The notes beneath the pieces were generated by a model that worked only from the letters and a program-made list of their open reading frames with translations, was not told the DNA's origin and ran no database searches. From positions 62,001 to 126,000 of the forward strand of contig NZ_JAUPEC010000010.1 of assembly GCF_030551755.1 (NCBI RefSeq): a stretch of DNA of 64,000 bases, in the 5' to 3' direction. Position numbers and translations under genes: made by a program. This document shows positions 16,886-25,859 of the stretch, one piece after another; position 1 is the first letter of the stretch, and every line of letters starts with the position of its first letter. Source of the DNA: Pseudocolwellia sp. AS88 (GTDB taxonomy: Bacteria > Pseudomonadota > Gammaproteobacteria > Enterobacterales > Alteromonadaceae).

Positions 16886-19027
16886 TTATTTTGTACGCAA
16901 TTTGTTATTGAGACTAGATTTTTTTGCGTAGTACTTCAGTAAATTAGGAACATCAATAATTAGCGCAATGCCGCCATCACTTGTAATTGTTGCACCTGCC
17001 ATGCCAGGAGTACCATGTAAAAGTCGATCAAGTGGTTTAATAACAACCTCTTCTTGACCTATTAAGTTATCAACAACAAAACCTACCTGTTGAGTACCAA
17101 CTTGAACAATAACTACATGCCCTGCATCTTTTGTTTTATTAACTGGATTTCTTACTAACCATTGATCTAAGTAAAATAATGGGATAGCTTTTTCTCTAAC
17201 GATAATGGTTAATTGCCCATCAACTACGTTAGTATTTGTTAGGTCTAAATGGAATATTTCGTTTACAGCAGCTAGTGGTAAAGCAAATGTTTGCTTACCA
17301 ATAATAACCATTAATGTAGGTAAAATAGCTAAAGTAAGTGGTACTTTAATTTCTAGTACGGTACCTACGCCTAACTCAGAATCTATATTTACGGTACCGT
17401 TAAGCTGAGTGATTTTAGTTTTAACAACATCCATCCCTACGCCACGGCCTGATACTTCAGAAATTTCAGTTTTTGTTGAAAAGCCTGGAGCAAAAATCAA
17501 ATTAAAGGCTTCGTTATCCGTCATACGGGAAGCGGCATCCGTGTCTAATACACCGCGTGTGATTGCAATTTCTTTGAGTTTTTCTGCATTCATACCAGCA
17601 CCATCATCTCGGATGGTCAGTAAAATATGATCACCTTCTTGAGAGGCTGAAAGTATGATTGTTCCTTCACGACTTTTTCCATTTTTCTCACGCGCATCAG
17701 GATCTTCAATACCATGATCTACAGAGTTTCTTACTAAATGCACTAGAGGATCTGCTAGTGCTTCTACTAAGTTTTTATCTAAATCAGTTTCTTCGCCTTC
17801 GAGAATAAGCTTTATTTCTTTATTAAGACTGCGTGCTAAATCTCGTACAACCCGAGGAAATCGACCAAAAACCTTTTTAATTGGTTGCATACGCGTTTTC
17901 ATTACCGCGCCTTGCAAGTCAGTAGTTACTGCATCAAGATTTGAAACAGCTTTAGTCAAATCTTCATCGTCTTTTGTAACACCTAAGCTCGTTAAGCGAT
18001 TTCGTACTAATACAAGTTCGCCCACCATATTCATGATTTGATCTAAGCGTTTTGTATCAACTCTAACAGTCGTTTCCGCTTGTGGTACTGGAGGCGGTGC
18101 TACTTTCTTATCTTTAACTGGAGCGGCAGGCTTTGCTGCTGCTTTTGCTACGGGTTGCGCAGCTGGCTTTTGAACAGGAGTTGGTTTTGGTGCCGGTGGC
18201 GGCGTTGCTTCAACTTTAGGCGGTACTTTAGCCGTAGAGTTTTGAGGCGCTTTACCTTGACCATGAAGCTCATCTAATAAGCTTTCAAATTCGTCATCAT
18301 CTATATCATCTGAGTTACTTTTACTGCTCGGTGCTGGTGTGCTTTCTACAGCTTTAGCTGGTGAAGAGAAAGAACCTTGTCCGTGTAGTTCGTCTAATAA
18401 GTTTTCAAACTCATCATCTGAGATTTCATTACTATCATTTGATTGAACTGATGGTGCAGGAGCACTTACAGGTGGAGGCGTTTTAACGGCGCCACCGCCA
18501 TGTAATTCATCTAATAGTCTTTCAAATTCATCTTCAGTCATTTCTTCTGATGAATCTGCAGCGACTTCTTCTTGAACCTGTTGTACAGGCTCTTGCACTT
18601 GTTCGACGATTTCAGGCTCGGCAGGTGCATCTTCTGATTCTGGAACACTTAAACGTTCTAATTCAGCAAGTAATTCAGCTTCGGCTGGAATAAGAGGTTC
18701 GCCAGCTTGCACTAAAACAAACATTTCATTGATAGAATCGGTTGCTTGGAGGATCACATCCATTAAGTCAGATGTTATAGAACGTTGGTTAGTTCTTAGG
18801 AGATCGAATATATTTTCAGCGCCGTGACAAACGTCAACAAGTTCTGATAATGCTAAAAATCCAGCGCCACCTTTTACCGTATGGAAACCACGGAATATGG
18901 CATTTAATAAATTTGCATCATCAGGATTATTTTCAAGCTCAACTAATTGCTCAGATAAGGCTTCAAGAATTTCACCTGCTTCAATTAGAAAATCCTGTAA
19001 GATTTCTTCATCTTGTTCAAACGACAT
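16886..19027 (-). CDS. cheA: chemotaxis histidine kinase CheA
   Basis: Central kinase of the polar chemosensory array; phosphorylates CheY and CheB. Domains: P1 Hpt (about 1-125) with phospho-accepting His49 in FRGFHTVKGG; an unusual linker (about 126-325); P3 dimerisation (about 326-395); P4 kinase with the N box (HLVRNSVDHGIE) and G boxes (DDGAGM, GRGVGMDVV); P5 CheW-like regulatory domain (about 570-705). Between P1 and P3 no globular CheY/CheB-binding P2 domain is apparent. Instead there are three copies of an acidic DEFExLLDELHG motif (166-177, 205-216, 245-256) spaced by about 39 residues and joined by Pro/Ala/Ser-rich spacers. Length 713. It starts 10 bp after cheZ. Confidence 0.96.
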   Translation of the reverse strand: MSFEQDEEILQDFLIEAGEILEALSEQLVELENNPDDANLLNAIFRGFHTVKGGAGFLALSELVDVCHGAENIFDLLRTNQRSITSDLMDVILQATDSINEMFVLVQAGEPLIPAEAELLAELERLSVPESEDAPAEPEIVEQVQEPVQQVQEEVAADSSEEMTEDEFERLLDELHGGGAVKTPPPVSAPAPSVQSNDSNEISDDEFENLLDELHGQGSFSSPAKAVESTPAPSSKSNSDDIDDDEFESLLDELHGQGKAPQNSTAKVPPKVEATPPPAPKPTPVQKPAAQPVAKAAAKPAAPVKDKKVAPPPVPQAETTVRVDTKRLDQIMNMVGELVLVRNRLTSLGVTKDDEDLTKAVSNLDAVTTDLQGAVMKTRMQPIKKVFGRFPRVVRDLARSLNKEIKLILEGEETDLDKNLVEALADPLVHLVRNSVDHGIEDPDAREKNGKSREGTIILSASQEGDHILLTIRDDGAGMNAEKLKEIAITRGVLDTDAASRMTDNEAFNLIFAPGFSTKTEISEVSGRGVGMDVVKTKITQLNGTVNIDSELGVGTVLEIKVPLTLAILPTLMVIIGKQTFALPLAAVNEIFHLDLTNTNVVDGQLTIIVREKAIPLFYLDQWLVRNPVNKTKDAGHVVIVQVGTQQVGFVVDNLIGQEEVVIKPLDRLLHGTPGMAGATITSDGGIALIIDVPNLLKYYAKKSSLNNKLRTK
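18260..18532 (-). repeat. three acidic linear motifs in the CheA P1-P3 linker
   Basis: Codons 166-177, 205-216 and 245-256 of cheA encode DEFERLLDELHG, DEFENLLDELHG and DEFESLLDELHG, each followed by one or two Gly. Their spacing is about 117-120 bp. The DNA of the copies has diverged at many third positions, so the protein motif is conserved by selection rather than by very recent duplication. Confidence 0.85.
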
Positions 19028-19037
19028 TAAATAACTC

Positions 19038-19793
19038 CTAGAACCCTAAACTTGATAAAAGATCGTCTACATCATCTTGATCTGAAACAACATCATCACG
19101 TTCTTTACTATTAACAATCGGACCTTCGACTAAATTCTCACCTACTGAAGGTTTAGGTTTAGTCTTAGCTTTGCCATGAGCTGTTGATGAAGACATATCA
19201 AATGCTGTAAGCATTCCTATTAAACTGTCTTCAACCTCTCTTACTAACTCAATCACTTTACGAATAACTTGTCCCGTTAAGTCTTGAAAATCTTGCGCCA
19301 TCAAAACGTCGGTCATTAAAGTTCGTACTGTTTCGGTATCATGTTCCGTTGATTTTAGTAGTTTATCTATGTCCATACACAGTGCTTTAAATTCAGGTAA
19401 AGCTAATTGATTATTCATCAATTTTGACCATAGAGGATTAACTACTTCAACTTGCTTCTGGAGCGAATCTACAACAGGAAAAATTGCTTCAACGGCATCC
19501 ATTGTTTTATTAGCAGCGTCTTCAGTACGTTCAATAACGTAATTAAGACGCTCTTTAGCATCAGGTATGTCTGCATTAGCGAGATCGCTTAAACGCGGAT
19601 CTACATGAAAATTATTTAATGAGTCATGTAGTTGACGTGTTAATTTGCCTATTTCAGCAAAAAGCTCAATATTTACTGGGCTTTGAATTTCTGCAATAAG
19701 CTCATCTGCTTTGTCTTGCTGCTCTGACTCTAAATATTGAACTAACAATTTAGCCTGTTCCAGCGTTACACTGACTTTGGGTAAATTACTCAT
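19038..19793 (-). CDS. cheZ: protein phosphatase CheZ
   Basis: Dephosphorylates CheY-P. The 251-residue protein has the long helical-hairpin region with DVLMAQDFQDLTGQVIRKV (about 168-186), in which the conserved Asp and Gln (DFQDLTGQ) insert in the CheY active site. A flexible linker follows, and a C-terminal CheY-binding peptide ends in DDVDDLLSSLGF. It lies 39 bp after cheY. Start MSNLPKVSV; nothing odd in length or key residues. Confidence 0.95.
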   Translation of the reverse strand: MSNLPKVSVTLEQAKLLVQYLESEQQDKADELIAEIQSPVNIELFAEIGKLTRQLHDSLNNFHVDPRLSDLANADIPDAKERLNYVIERTEDAANKTMDAVEAIFPVVDSLQKQVEVVNPLWSKLMNNQLALPEFKALCMDIDKLLKSTEHDTETVRTLMTDVLMAQDFQDLTGQVIRKVIELVREVEDSLIGMLTAFDMSSSTAHGKAKTKPKPSVGENLVEGPIVNSKERDDVVSDQDDVDDLLSSLGF

Positions 19794-19832
19794 GCAAAAT
19801 ATCCTCTATTAGGCTTGAAAAGAAAATTTCAA

Positions 19833-20216
19833 TTATCCTAAACGTTCGAATATTTTATCGAGTTTAGTTTTTAAGGTAGCTGCGGTAAAAGGTTTAACAA
19901 TATAGCCATTTACACCTGCTTGCGCAGCCATAACTATTTGTTCTTTTTTCGCTTCAGCTGTAACCATTAATACAGGAATGTGTGAAAGGCTAGCGTCTGC
20001 ACGTATAGCTCTCAACAAGTCAATTCCTTGCATTCCAGGCATGTTCCAGTCAGTTACAACAAAATCGAATTCACCTGATTGAAGCATAGGTAAAGCGGTA
20101 CTACCATCATCTGCTTCTTGAATATTGGTGAAACCTATATCTCGCAACAAATTTTTAATTATACGTCTCATAGTTGAAAAATCGTCAACAACGAGAACTT
20201 TCATATTTTTATCCAA
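19833..20216 (-). CDS. cheY: chemotaxis response regulator CheY
   Basis: Single-domain receiver that, when phosphorylated, binds FliM and changes flagellar rotation. Phospho-acceptor Asp56 (VVTDWNMP), the acidic pair at 11-12, Thr in [10 protein letters not shown] and Lys in VKPF are all present. I set the start at TTG 20216, giving [12 protein letters not shown] and 127 residues: a strong GGAGGG lies just upstream of this TTG and would sit inside the gene if the in-frame ATG at 20237 were used. An ATG at 20204 is a shorter alternative. First che gene after fliA. Confidence 0.95.
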   Translation of the reverse strand: MDKNMKVLVVDDFSTMRRIIKNLLRDIGFTNIQEADDGSTALPMLQSGEFDFVVTDWNMPGMQGIDLLRAIRADASLSHIPVLMVTAEAKKEQIVMAAQAGVNGYIVKPFTAATLKTKLDKIFERLG

Positions 20217-20272
20217 GGCACCCTCCGGTGAGTACATTAAAAATTTAAATTATTTATATTTAATTTTTACTA

Positions 20273-20992
20273 TTAGTGTTGCCATGTTTGCATACGAGAT
20301 TTTAATCGATGCATCGCTTGGCTATGAATTTGACTAACTCTTGATTCACTTACATCAAGAACTTGACCAATTTCACGTAAATTAAGTTCCTCATCATAAT
20401 ACAGTGAAAGCACTAAACTTTCTCGTTCTGGTAATGATGAAATACATTCTGCTAAAGTTTTCTTAAAAACAACTTGTTCAATTTGGTCGTAAGGTTCATC
20501 AACCGCATTATCTTTATTCGTATTAAAAGCGTCTTCACTAACACCTAGATCGTCTATGCCGATAATTTTACCTGAACTAACATCATTAAGAATATGATGG
20601 TACTCATTTAAGGAAAGCTCAAGTTTTTCGGCAACTTCAATATCAGTTACGTCTCGTCCAAGCTCCGCTTCTAGTACTTTAATCGCTTCACTTATCATAC
20701 GGCTGTTCTTATGAACGGATCTAGGAGTCCAATCTCCACGCCTAATTTCATCTAACATAGCGCCGCGAATTCTTATACCAGCGAACGTCTCAAAACTAGC
20801 ACCTTTAGAGTGATCAAAATTACTTGAGGCTTCAAGTAGTCCAATCATCCCCGACTGGATCAGATCATCCACTAGTACGCTTGCTGGTAATCGAGCTAAT
20901 AGATGATAAGCAATACGTTTAACTAATACCGTATGCTGCTCGATTAAAGCAGTTTTGTCTATTTGAACACTGTAAGCATCTGCTTTTGACAA
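20273..20992 (-). CDS. fliA: flagellar sigma factor FliA (sigma-28)
   Basis: Sigma-70 family class 3 factor for late flagellar and chemotaxis genes. The 239 residues have region 2 (YHLLARLPASVLVDDLIQSGMIGLLEA...FETFAGIRIRGAM), region 3 (about 90-150) and region 4 helix-turn-helix (LNLREIGQVLDVSESRVSQIHSQ, about 205-227). It follows flhG by 27 bp. A good candidate target in this window is the sigma-28-type site before flagellin 1. The antisigma factor gene flgM is not in the window. Confidence 0.96.
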   Translation of the reverse strand: MSKADAYSVQIDKTALIEQHTVLVKRIAYHLLARLPASVLVDDLIQSGMIGLLEASSNFDHSKGASFETFAGIRIRGAMLDEIRRGDWTPRSVHKNSRMISEAIKVLEAELGRDVTDIEVAEKLELSLNEYHHILNDVSSGKIIGIDDLGVSEDAFNTNKDNAVDEPYDQIEQVVFKKTLAECISSLPERESLVLSLYYDEELNLREIGQVLDVSESRVSQIHSQAMHRLKSRMQTWQH

Positions 20993-21019
20993 ATCTATAC
21001 ACTCACTACTATGAACATA

Positions 21020-21862
21020 TTAATGTTCTAATAATTGTTCAATAAAAAATTCTAAATGACCTGAAGGTTGATGTGGTATTGGCCATTTTGTAATTTTATT
21101 CGCTAAATTTTTAAAACCTATTGCTGCTGGAGAATCTGGGTATGCTTCAACAATCGCTTTTTGCTTGCGAACAGACTTACGAATATTTTCATCGAAAGGC
21201 ACCACGCCTACAAGATCTAAACTTACATCTAAAAATCGATCACTTACTTTTGACAGTTTTTCGAATAAATGTTGCCCTTCTCTTGGGCTACGAACCATAT
21301 TTGCAACAACTTTGAATTTGAATATGCCATGGTCTCTACTGAGAAGTTTCATTAAGGCATAGCAATCGGTTATTGATGTTGGTTCATCACATACAACTAA
21401 CATGACATCTTGAGAAGCTCTACAGAAGCTTAGCACCATATCTGATATACCTGCTGCAGTATCAACAATCAGTACATCAAACTCTGTTCTCATGTCACTA
21501 AAAGCACGAATTAATCCAGCATGCTCACTTGGCGTTAAATCAACCATAGATTGTGAACCTGAGGTAGCAGGAATAATCTTAATACCTGCAGGGCCTTCAA
21601 TAATAATATCGTCTAATTCACATTCACCAGAAAGTACATGTGAGAGATTACGCTTAACACGAAGTCCTAGCATAACGTCTACATTAGCTAATCCTAAATC
21701 GGCATCTAAAACTAAAACTTTTTTACCTAATTGAGCTAATGCAATGGATGTGTTTAAAGATACGTTAGTTTTACCTACACCACCTTTACCACCAGATACA
21801 GCTATTACTTTAATTTGTTGTAATTCATGCATTTTACGTAAACCACTCGCTTGGTCTATCAT
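21020..21862 (-). CDS. flhG: flagellar number regulator FlhG (FleN), MinD-like ATPase
   Basis: ParA/MinD-type ATPase that limits polar flagellar number and restrains FlrA/FleQ. It has the deviant Walker A GGKGGVGKTN (about 24-33), DADLGLANVDVMLGL, and Walker B in LIVDTAAGIS. An N-terminal segment before the P loop (DQASGLRKM, 3-11) matches the DQAxxLR activator motif that stimulates the FlhF GTPase. The 280-residue length fits FleN. Located between flhF and fliA, as in other polarly flagellated gammaproteobacteria. Confidence 0.95.
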   Translation of the reverse strand: MIDQASGLRKMHELQQIKVIAVSGGKGGVGKTNVSLNTSIALAQLGKKVLVLDADLGLANVDVMLGLRVKRNLSHVLSGECELDDIIIEGPAGIKIIPATSGSQSMVDLTPSEHAGLIRAFSDMRTEFDVLIVDTAAGISDMVLSFCRASQDVMLVVCDEPTSITDCYALMKLLSRDHGIFKFKVVANMVRSPREGQHLFEKLSKVSDRFLDVSLDLVGVVPFDENIRKSVRKQKAIVEAYPDSPAAIGFKNLANKITKWPIPHQPSGHLEFFIEQLLEH

Positions 21863-22044
21863 TTAAATCTTCTCGTCACTATCACTTCACCATGTCGAAA
21901 ATGTTTCTAATTATATCTAGTATAGCTCAGTACATTTTAACTAGTGAAATTATAAGCATTTTTTTCAATATTTTTCATTTCAACTAATTTAATTTAACTA
22001 ATTTCATTAATTTAAGCTAGCTAGTTTTAGCAATCACATTCAAT

Positions 22045-23610
22045 TTATGCTGTGGTTGCTTCTTTTTTCGGCATCGGACGCCAAGTACTTGCGTGTTGCT
22101 GATTTATTCTACTTGTCATTTTATCTGCTAGTGCAACTAATTTCTCTGCATTCGCCACTTTTATGTCTTCAGGAACTCTTTGTCCATCAGTTAAATATCC
22201 AATAGGTAAACCATTTTGAATTGATGTTGAAATGATTTCGCCAACACTAATGCTTTCATCAAGCTTAGTATAAATACAGCCAGCTAGTGGAATTTTTTTG
22301 AAACGTTCAACATTTTCTTGCATTACTCGCTGCTGAGTATTTGCTGATAAAACAAGATAGTTACGAATTCTTACACGAGCATTAGCAATTAAATCTGTTA
22401 AATGTTGTGCTAAACGCATATCTCTTTGGCCCATACCAGCTGTATCAATTAAGATAAGTTTTTTATGACCAAACTGTTGTAATAGTGTATCCAAAGCTTC
22501 AGCATCATTAGCTAATTTAACTTGGCAACCAATGATTCTGCCGTAAGTTGTTAACTGTTCAAAACCGCCTATTCTGAAGCTATCGGTAGAAATTAACACG
22601 ACTTCATCAGCGCCATGTATTTGAGCAAATCTAGCAGCTAACTTTGCGATAGTCGTAGTTTTACCAACACCAGTAGGACCTACTAATGAAATAATTCCAC
22701 CATGATGGATAATATCGTTATTCGTTGTATTTAATTGCTGAGTAATAAACTTTTTCGCTTGCTCCCATGCATCTTGATCATTTTGTTGAGGAGGAATAAA
22801 CCCAGCAATTTGGTCTGCCATGTGATCTGTTAATCCAAGGGCAACAAGCTTATTTATTAATAGCGCTTTTTGTGGATTCTTCTGTGCCATATCTTGCCAC
22901 ATTAAACCAGACAATTGGTGCTCTAATAAATGACGAATGGTGTGCATTTCTTTCTTCATATTTTCAAATTCAACAGAGCCGTTATCAGCGGAAGTATTAA
23001 CTTGTGCGTGATTGGCATTTGTTGTTTGAGTATTTTCTTTAAAACCACCATCGTTATGCAAAGACTGAATAGGTGAGCTAGTTTGCTGTTGCTCTTGTTC
23101 AGTATTTCTTTGTTGGGTTGTTTGTTGTAAACGGTCTGTGAAATTTTTAAACTGTAATTCAATGTCACTATTAGATGAAGTACCCGTATTGATTGTACCG
23201 TTGTCTACGGCTTGGGTAATTGATGGCTCGTTAATAGATGACTCTTGAATAGAATGAGGGTTAAAAGCATCAACTTTAGGTTCTTGTTGAACTTTACGAT
23301 TAAGCAAAGCTGATAAACTATCAGGTGCTTGAGGCTCATTATTTTCACTTTGGTTAACTTGCTCAGTTTGCTTTTGAGCATGTGAACTTAAGCTAACAAC
23401 ATCATTGTTTAAATCGTTGGTAGCCTTGTCTTCTTGTTTAGAAGTTGGATCTACTTGAGTTTGTGATGGGTAATAGTCGATAGCTGCCATTATTTCGACA
23501 CCTCCAACAATTTTTTTATTAGACATAATCACGGCGTCTGCACCTAACTCTTCTTTAATTTGAGCTAATGCAGTTTTCATATCTACGGCAACAAAACGTC
23601 TTATTTTCAC
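22045..23610 (-). CDS. flhF: flagellar placement GTPase FlhF
   Basis: SRP-type GTPase that selects the pole for flagellar assembly. The N-terminal B domain begins MKIRRFVAVDMKTALAQIKE; a long Gln/Asn/Ser-rich disordered linker runs from about 60 to 215; the N and G domains follow, with Walker A GPTGVGKTTT (about 305-314), LISTDSFRIGGFEQL and LIDTAGMGQRD. At 521 residues it is at the upper end for the family because of the linker. It lies 37 bp after flhA and 182 bp before flhG. Confidence 0.95.
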   Translation of the reverse strand: MKIRRFVAVDMKTALAQIKEELGADAVIMSNKKIVGGVEIMAAIDYYPSQTQVDPTSKQEDKATNDLNNDVVSLSSHAQKQTEQVNQSENNEPQAPDSLSALLNRKVQQEPKVDAFNPHSIQESSINEPSITQAVDNGTINTGTSSNSDIELQFKNFTDRLQQTTQQRNTEQEQQQTSSPIQSLHNDGGFKENTQTTNANHAQVNTSADNGSVEFENMKKEMHTIRHLLEHQLSGLMWQDMAQKNPQKALLINKLVALGLTDHMADQIAGFIPPQQNDQDAWEQAKKFITQQLNTTNNDIIHHGGIISLVGPTGVGKTTTIAKLAARFAQIHGADEVVLISTDSFRIGGFEQLTTYGRIIGCQVKLANDAEALDTLLQQFGHKKLILIDTAGMGQRDMRLAQHLTDLIANARVRIRNYLVLSANTQQRVMQENVERFKKIPLAGCIYTKLDESISVGEIISTSIQNGLPIGYLTDGQRVPEDIKVANAEKLVALADKMTSRINQQHASTWRPMPKKEATTA

Positions 23611-23647
23611 AATTGACCCCTTATTTCTTTATCGTAATTGGCTTATC

Positions 23648-25753
23648 TTATGTATTGCCGATTACGCTAATGATCTTTATTTGCTTATCATCTGGTATTT
23701 CTTGGTAAGAAATAACTCTTAAACCTGGAATCGTATATTTTACAAATTTCGATAATACTGTTCGTAAAATACCTGATGTTAATAAAACAGGTGTATCACC
23801 AGCCATTTCTTGCTTTTGCGCTCCTTCAACAAGTGAAGTTTGTAATCGCTCAGCTAAGCCTGGTTCAATACCGGCACCATCATCTCCAGCCATCTGCATA
23901 GACTGGTGCAACATCTGTTCCAACTCTGGTGACAATGTTATGACAGGTACTTCATTTGCTGATCCAATGAGCTCTTGAATGATAAATTTACGTAGGGTTA
24001 TTCTTACTGCAGCCGTTAATACCTCTGGGTCTTGGCTCTTAGGGCCATATTCAGAAAGTGTTTGTACAATACTACGCATATCTCTTACTGGCACACCTTC
24101 GTTCATTAAGTTTTGTAATACTTTAACCAAACAGCCAAGTGTTAATGTGTCAGGAATAAAGCCTTCAACTAACTTAGGATAAGATTTAGCCAGTATGTCT
24201 AATAAGTTTTGTACTTCTTCATGACCAAGCAGCTGTGATGCGTTATTTGTTAATATTTGGCTTAAATGAGTAGCAAGAACTGTGGCACAATCGACTACTG
24301 TGTAACCTAAAGATTGAGCATGTTCACGTTGGGATTGGTTTATCCAAACAGCATCTAATCCAAAGGCTGGGTCTTTAGTTGATGTACCTTCTAAGTTACC
24401 AAAAACTTGGCCAGGATTGATGGCAAGTTCGTGGTCGTGTCTAATTTCAGCTTCACCAATAGTTACACCCATTAATGATATTTGATAAGTATTAGGATCT
24501 AAGTCCAAGTTGTCTCGAATATGAACAGCTGGCACTAAAAAGCCAAACTCTTGTGATAACTTTTTACGAACGCCTTTAATGCGATTTAATAACTCGCCAC
24601 CTTGTGCTTTATCAACTAGTGGGATTAAGCGATAACCTATTTCTAACCCTATAATGTCGACATGATTTACATCATCCCAACCTAAATCTTTTACATCTGC
24701 TTTTAATTGCTTGCTTTCAATTTCATCTGCTTTATCTTTTTCGATAAGGTCTGCTGCTGTTTTCTTTTTAAATTTAGCGCTAAAAAATGCACCACCTAAA
24801 ATAATCGCAGCAAAGCTTAGAAAGGCAACATGAGGCATACCTGGAATAACGCCCATGATGAACATAACAGCGCCAGCGATATATAAAGACTTCTCTTGCC
24901 CAAGCTGAGAACTAACTTGCTCGCCCATATCTTGAGAAGTATTTTGGCGTGTAACAACAATTGCTGTTCCTACCGATAACAATAAACCAGGTATTTGAGC
25001 AACAAGACCGTCACCAATAGTTAATAAAGTATAAATTTCAACAGCGCTATCAAATGATAAATCGTGTTGCACCATACCGATAACTAAACCACCTATAATA
25101 TTAATAAGTAAAATAAGAATACCCGCGATGGCATCACCTTTTACAAATTTACTTGCACCATCCATCGAACCATAAAAGTCAGCTTCGCTAGTTACTTCAA
25201 TACGACGTTCTCTTGCTTGATCAGCTGTAATAAAGCCAGCATTCAAATCGGCATCAATCGCCATTTGCTTACCTGGCATCGCGTCTAAAGTGAATCGTGC
25301 GGTTACTTCTGAAATACGACCAGCACCTTTAGTGATTACCATAAAGTTGATAATAATCAGGATTAAAAACACCACCAAACCAACAGCGTAATTACCACCA
25401 ATAACCACAGAACCGAAAGCTTCAATAACTTTACCTGCAGCATCAGGCCCTTCATGACCTTCGAGTAATACAATACGAGTACTGGCAACGTTAAGCGCTA
25501 AACGCAAAATAGTGGCGATAAGTAAAACCGCAGGGAAAGATCCAAACTCTAGCGGCTTTAATGTATATACCGTGATTAAAAGTACAATTAAAGACAGAGC
25601 GATATTAAAGGAAAATAGCACATCCAGTAAAAGTGCAGGCATAGGAAGAATAACCATCCCCAAGGCTGCCATTACTAAAAATGGCGTTCCAATACCTTTT
25701 AACTGGTTGAATTTTAATTGTTTTACTTGATTAATAGTTGATGATAATTGCAT
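23648..25753 (-). CDS. flhA: flagellar type III export apparatus protein FlhA
   Basis: Main inner-membrane ring component of the flagellar export gate. The 701 residues have about eight transmembrane helices in the first 340 residues, including the FHIPEP-family cytoplasmic loop (RISEVTARFTLDAMPGKQMAIDADL, about 145-169), then the large cytosolic domain that docks chaperone-substrate complexes. Separate from flhB by 106 bp that hold a candidate sigma-54 site, so it probably heads the flhA-flhF-flhG-fliA-che transcript. Confidence 0.97.
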   Translation of the reverse strand: MQLSSTINQVKQLKFNQLKGIGTPFLVMAALGMVILPMPALLLDVLFSFNIALSLIVLLITVYTLKPLEFGSFPAVLLIATILRLALNVASTRIVLLEGHEGPDAAGKVIEAFGSVVIGGNYAVGLVVFLILIIINFMVITKGAGRISEVTARFTLDAMPGKQMAIDADLNAGFITADQARERRIEVTSEADFYGSMDGASKFVKGDAIAGILILLINIIGGLVIGMVQHDLSFDSAVEIYTLLTIGDGLVAQIPGLLLSVGTAIVVTRQNTSQDMGEQVSSQLGQEKSLYIAGAVMFIMGVIPGMPHVAFLSFAAIILGGAFFSAKFKKKTAADLIEKDKADEIESKQLKADVKDLGWDDVNHVDIIGLEIGYRLIPLVDKAQGGELLNRIKGVRKKLSQEFGFLVPAVHIRDNLDLDPNTYQISLMGVTIGEAEIRHDHELAINPGQVFGNLEGTSTKDPAFGLDAVWINQSQREHAQSLGYTVVDCATVLATHLSQILTNNASQLLGHEEVQNLLDILAKSYPKLVEGFIPDTLTLGCLVKVLQNLMNEGVPVRDMRSIVQTLSEYGPKSQDPEVLTAAVRITLRKFIIQELIGSANEVPVITLSPELEQMLHQSMQMAGDDGAGIEPGLAERLQTSLVEGAQKQEMAGDTPVLLTSGILRTVLSKFVKYTIPGLRVISYQEIPDDKQIKIISVIGNT

Positions 25754-25791
25754 CTAAAGGCTGTTAATTAATTGACACATGCTAGTACTAG

Positions 25792-25807
25792 AGCAATATC
25801 CAGACCA
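25792..25807 (-). promoter_or_regulatory. candidate sigma-54 promoter of flhA
   Basis: On the - strand the site reads TGGTCTGGATATTGCT: GG and GC separated by ten bases and a perfect TTGCT -12 box, with a weak -24 box (three differences from TGGCAC). It lies 39 bases before the flhA ATG. Confidence 0.5.
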
Positions 25808-25859
25808 ATATATTTATAACAGAGGGAATTAAAATAACTTCAGAGCATGAGAAATAGGA

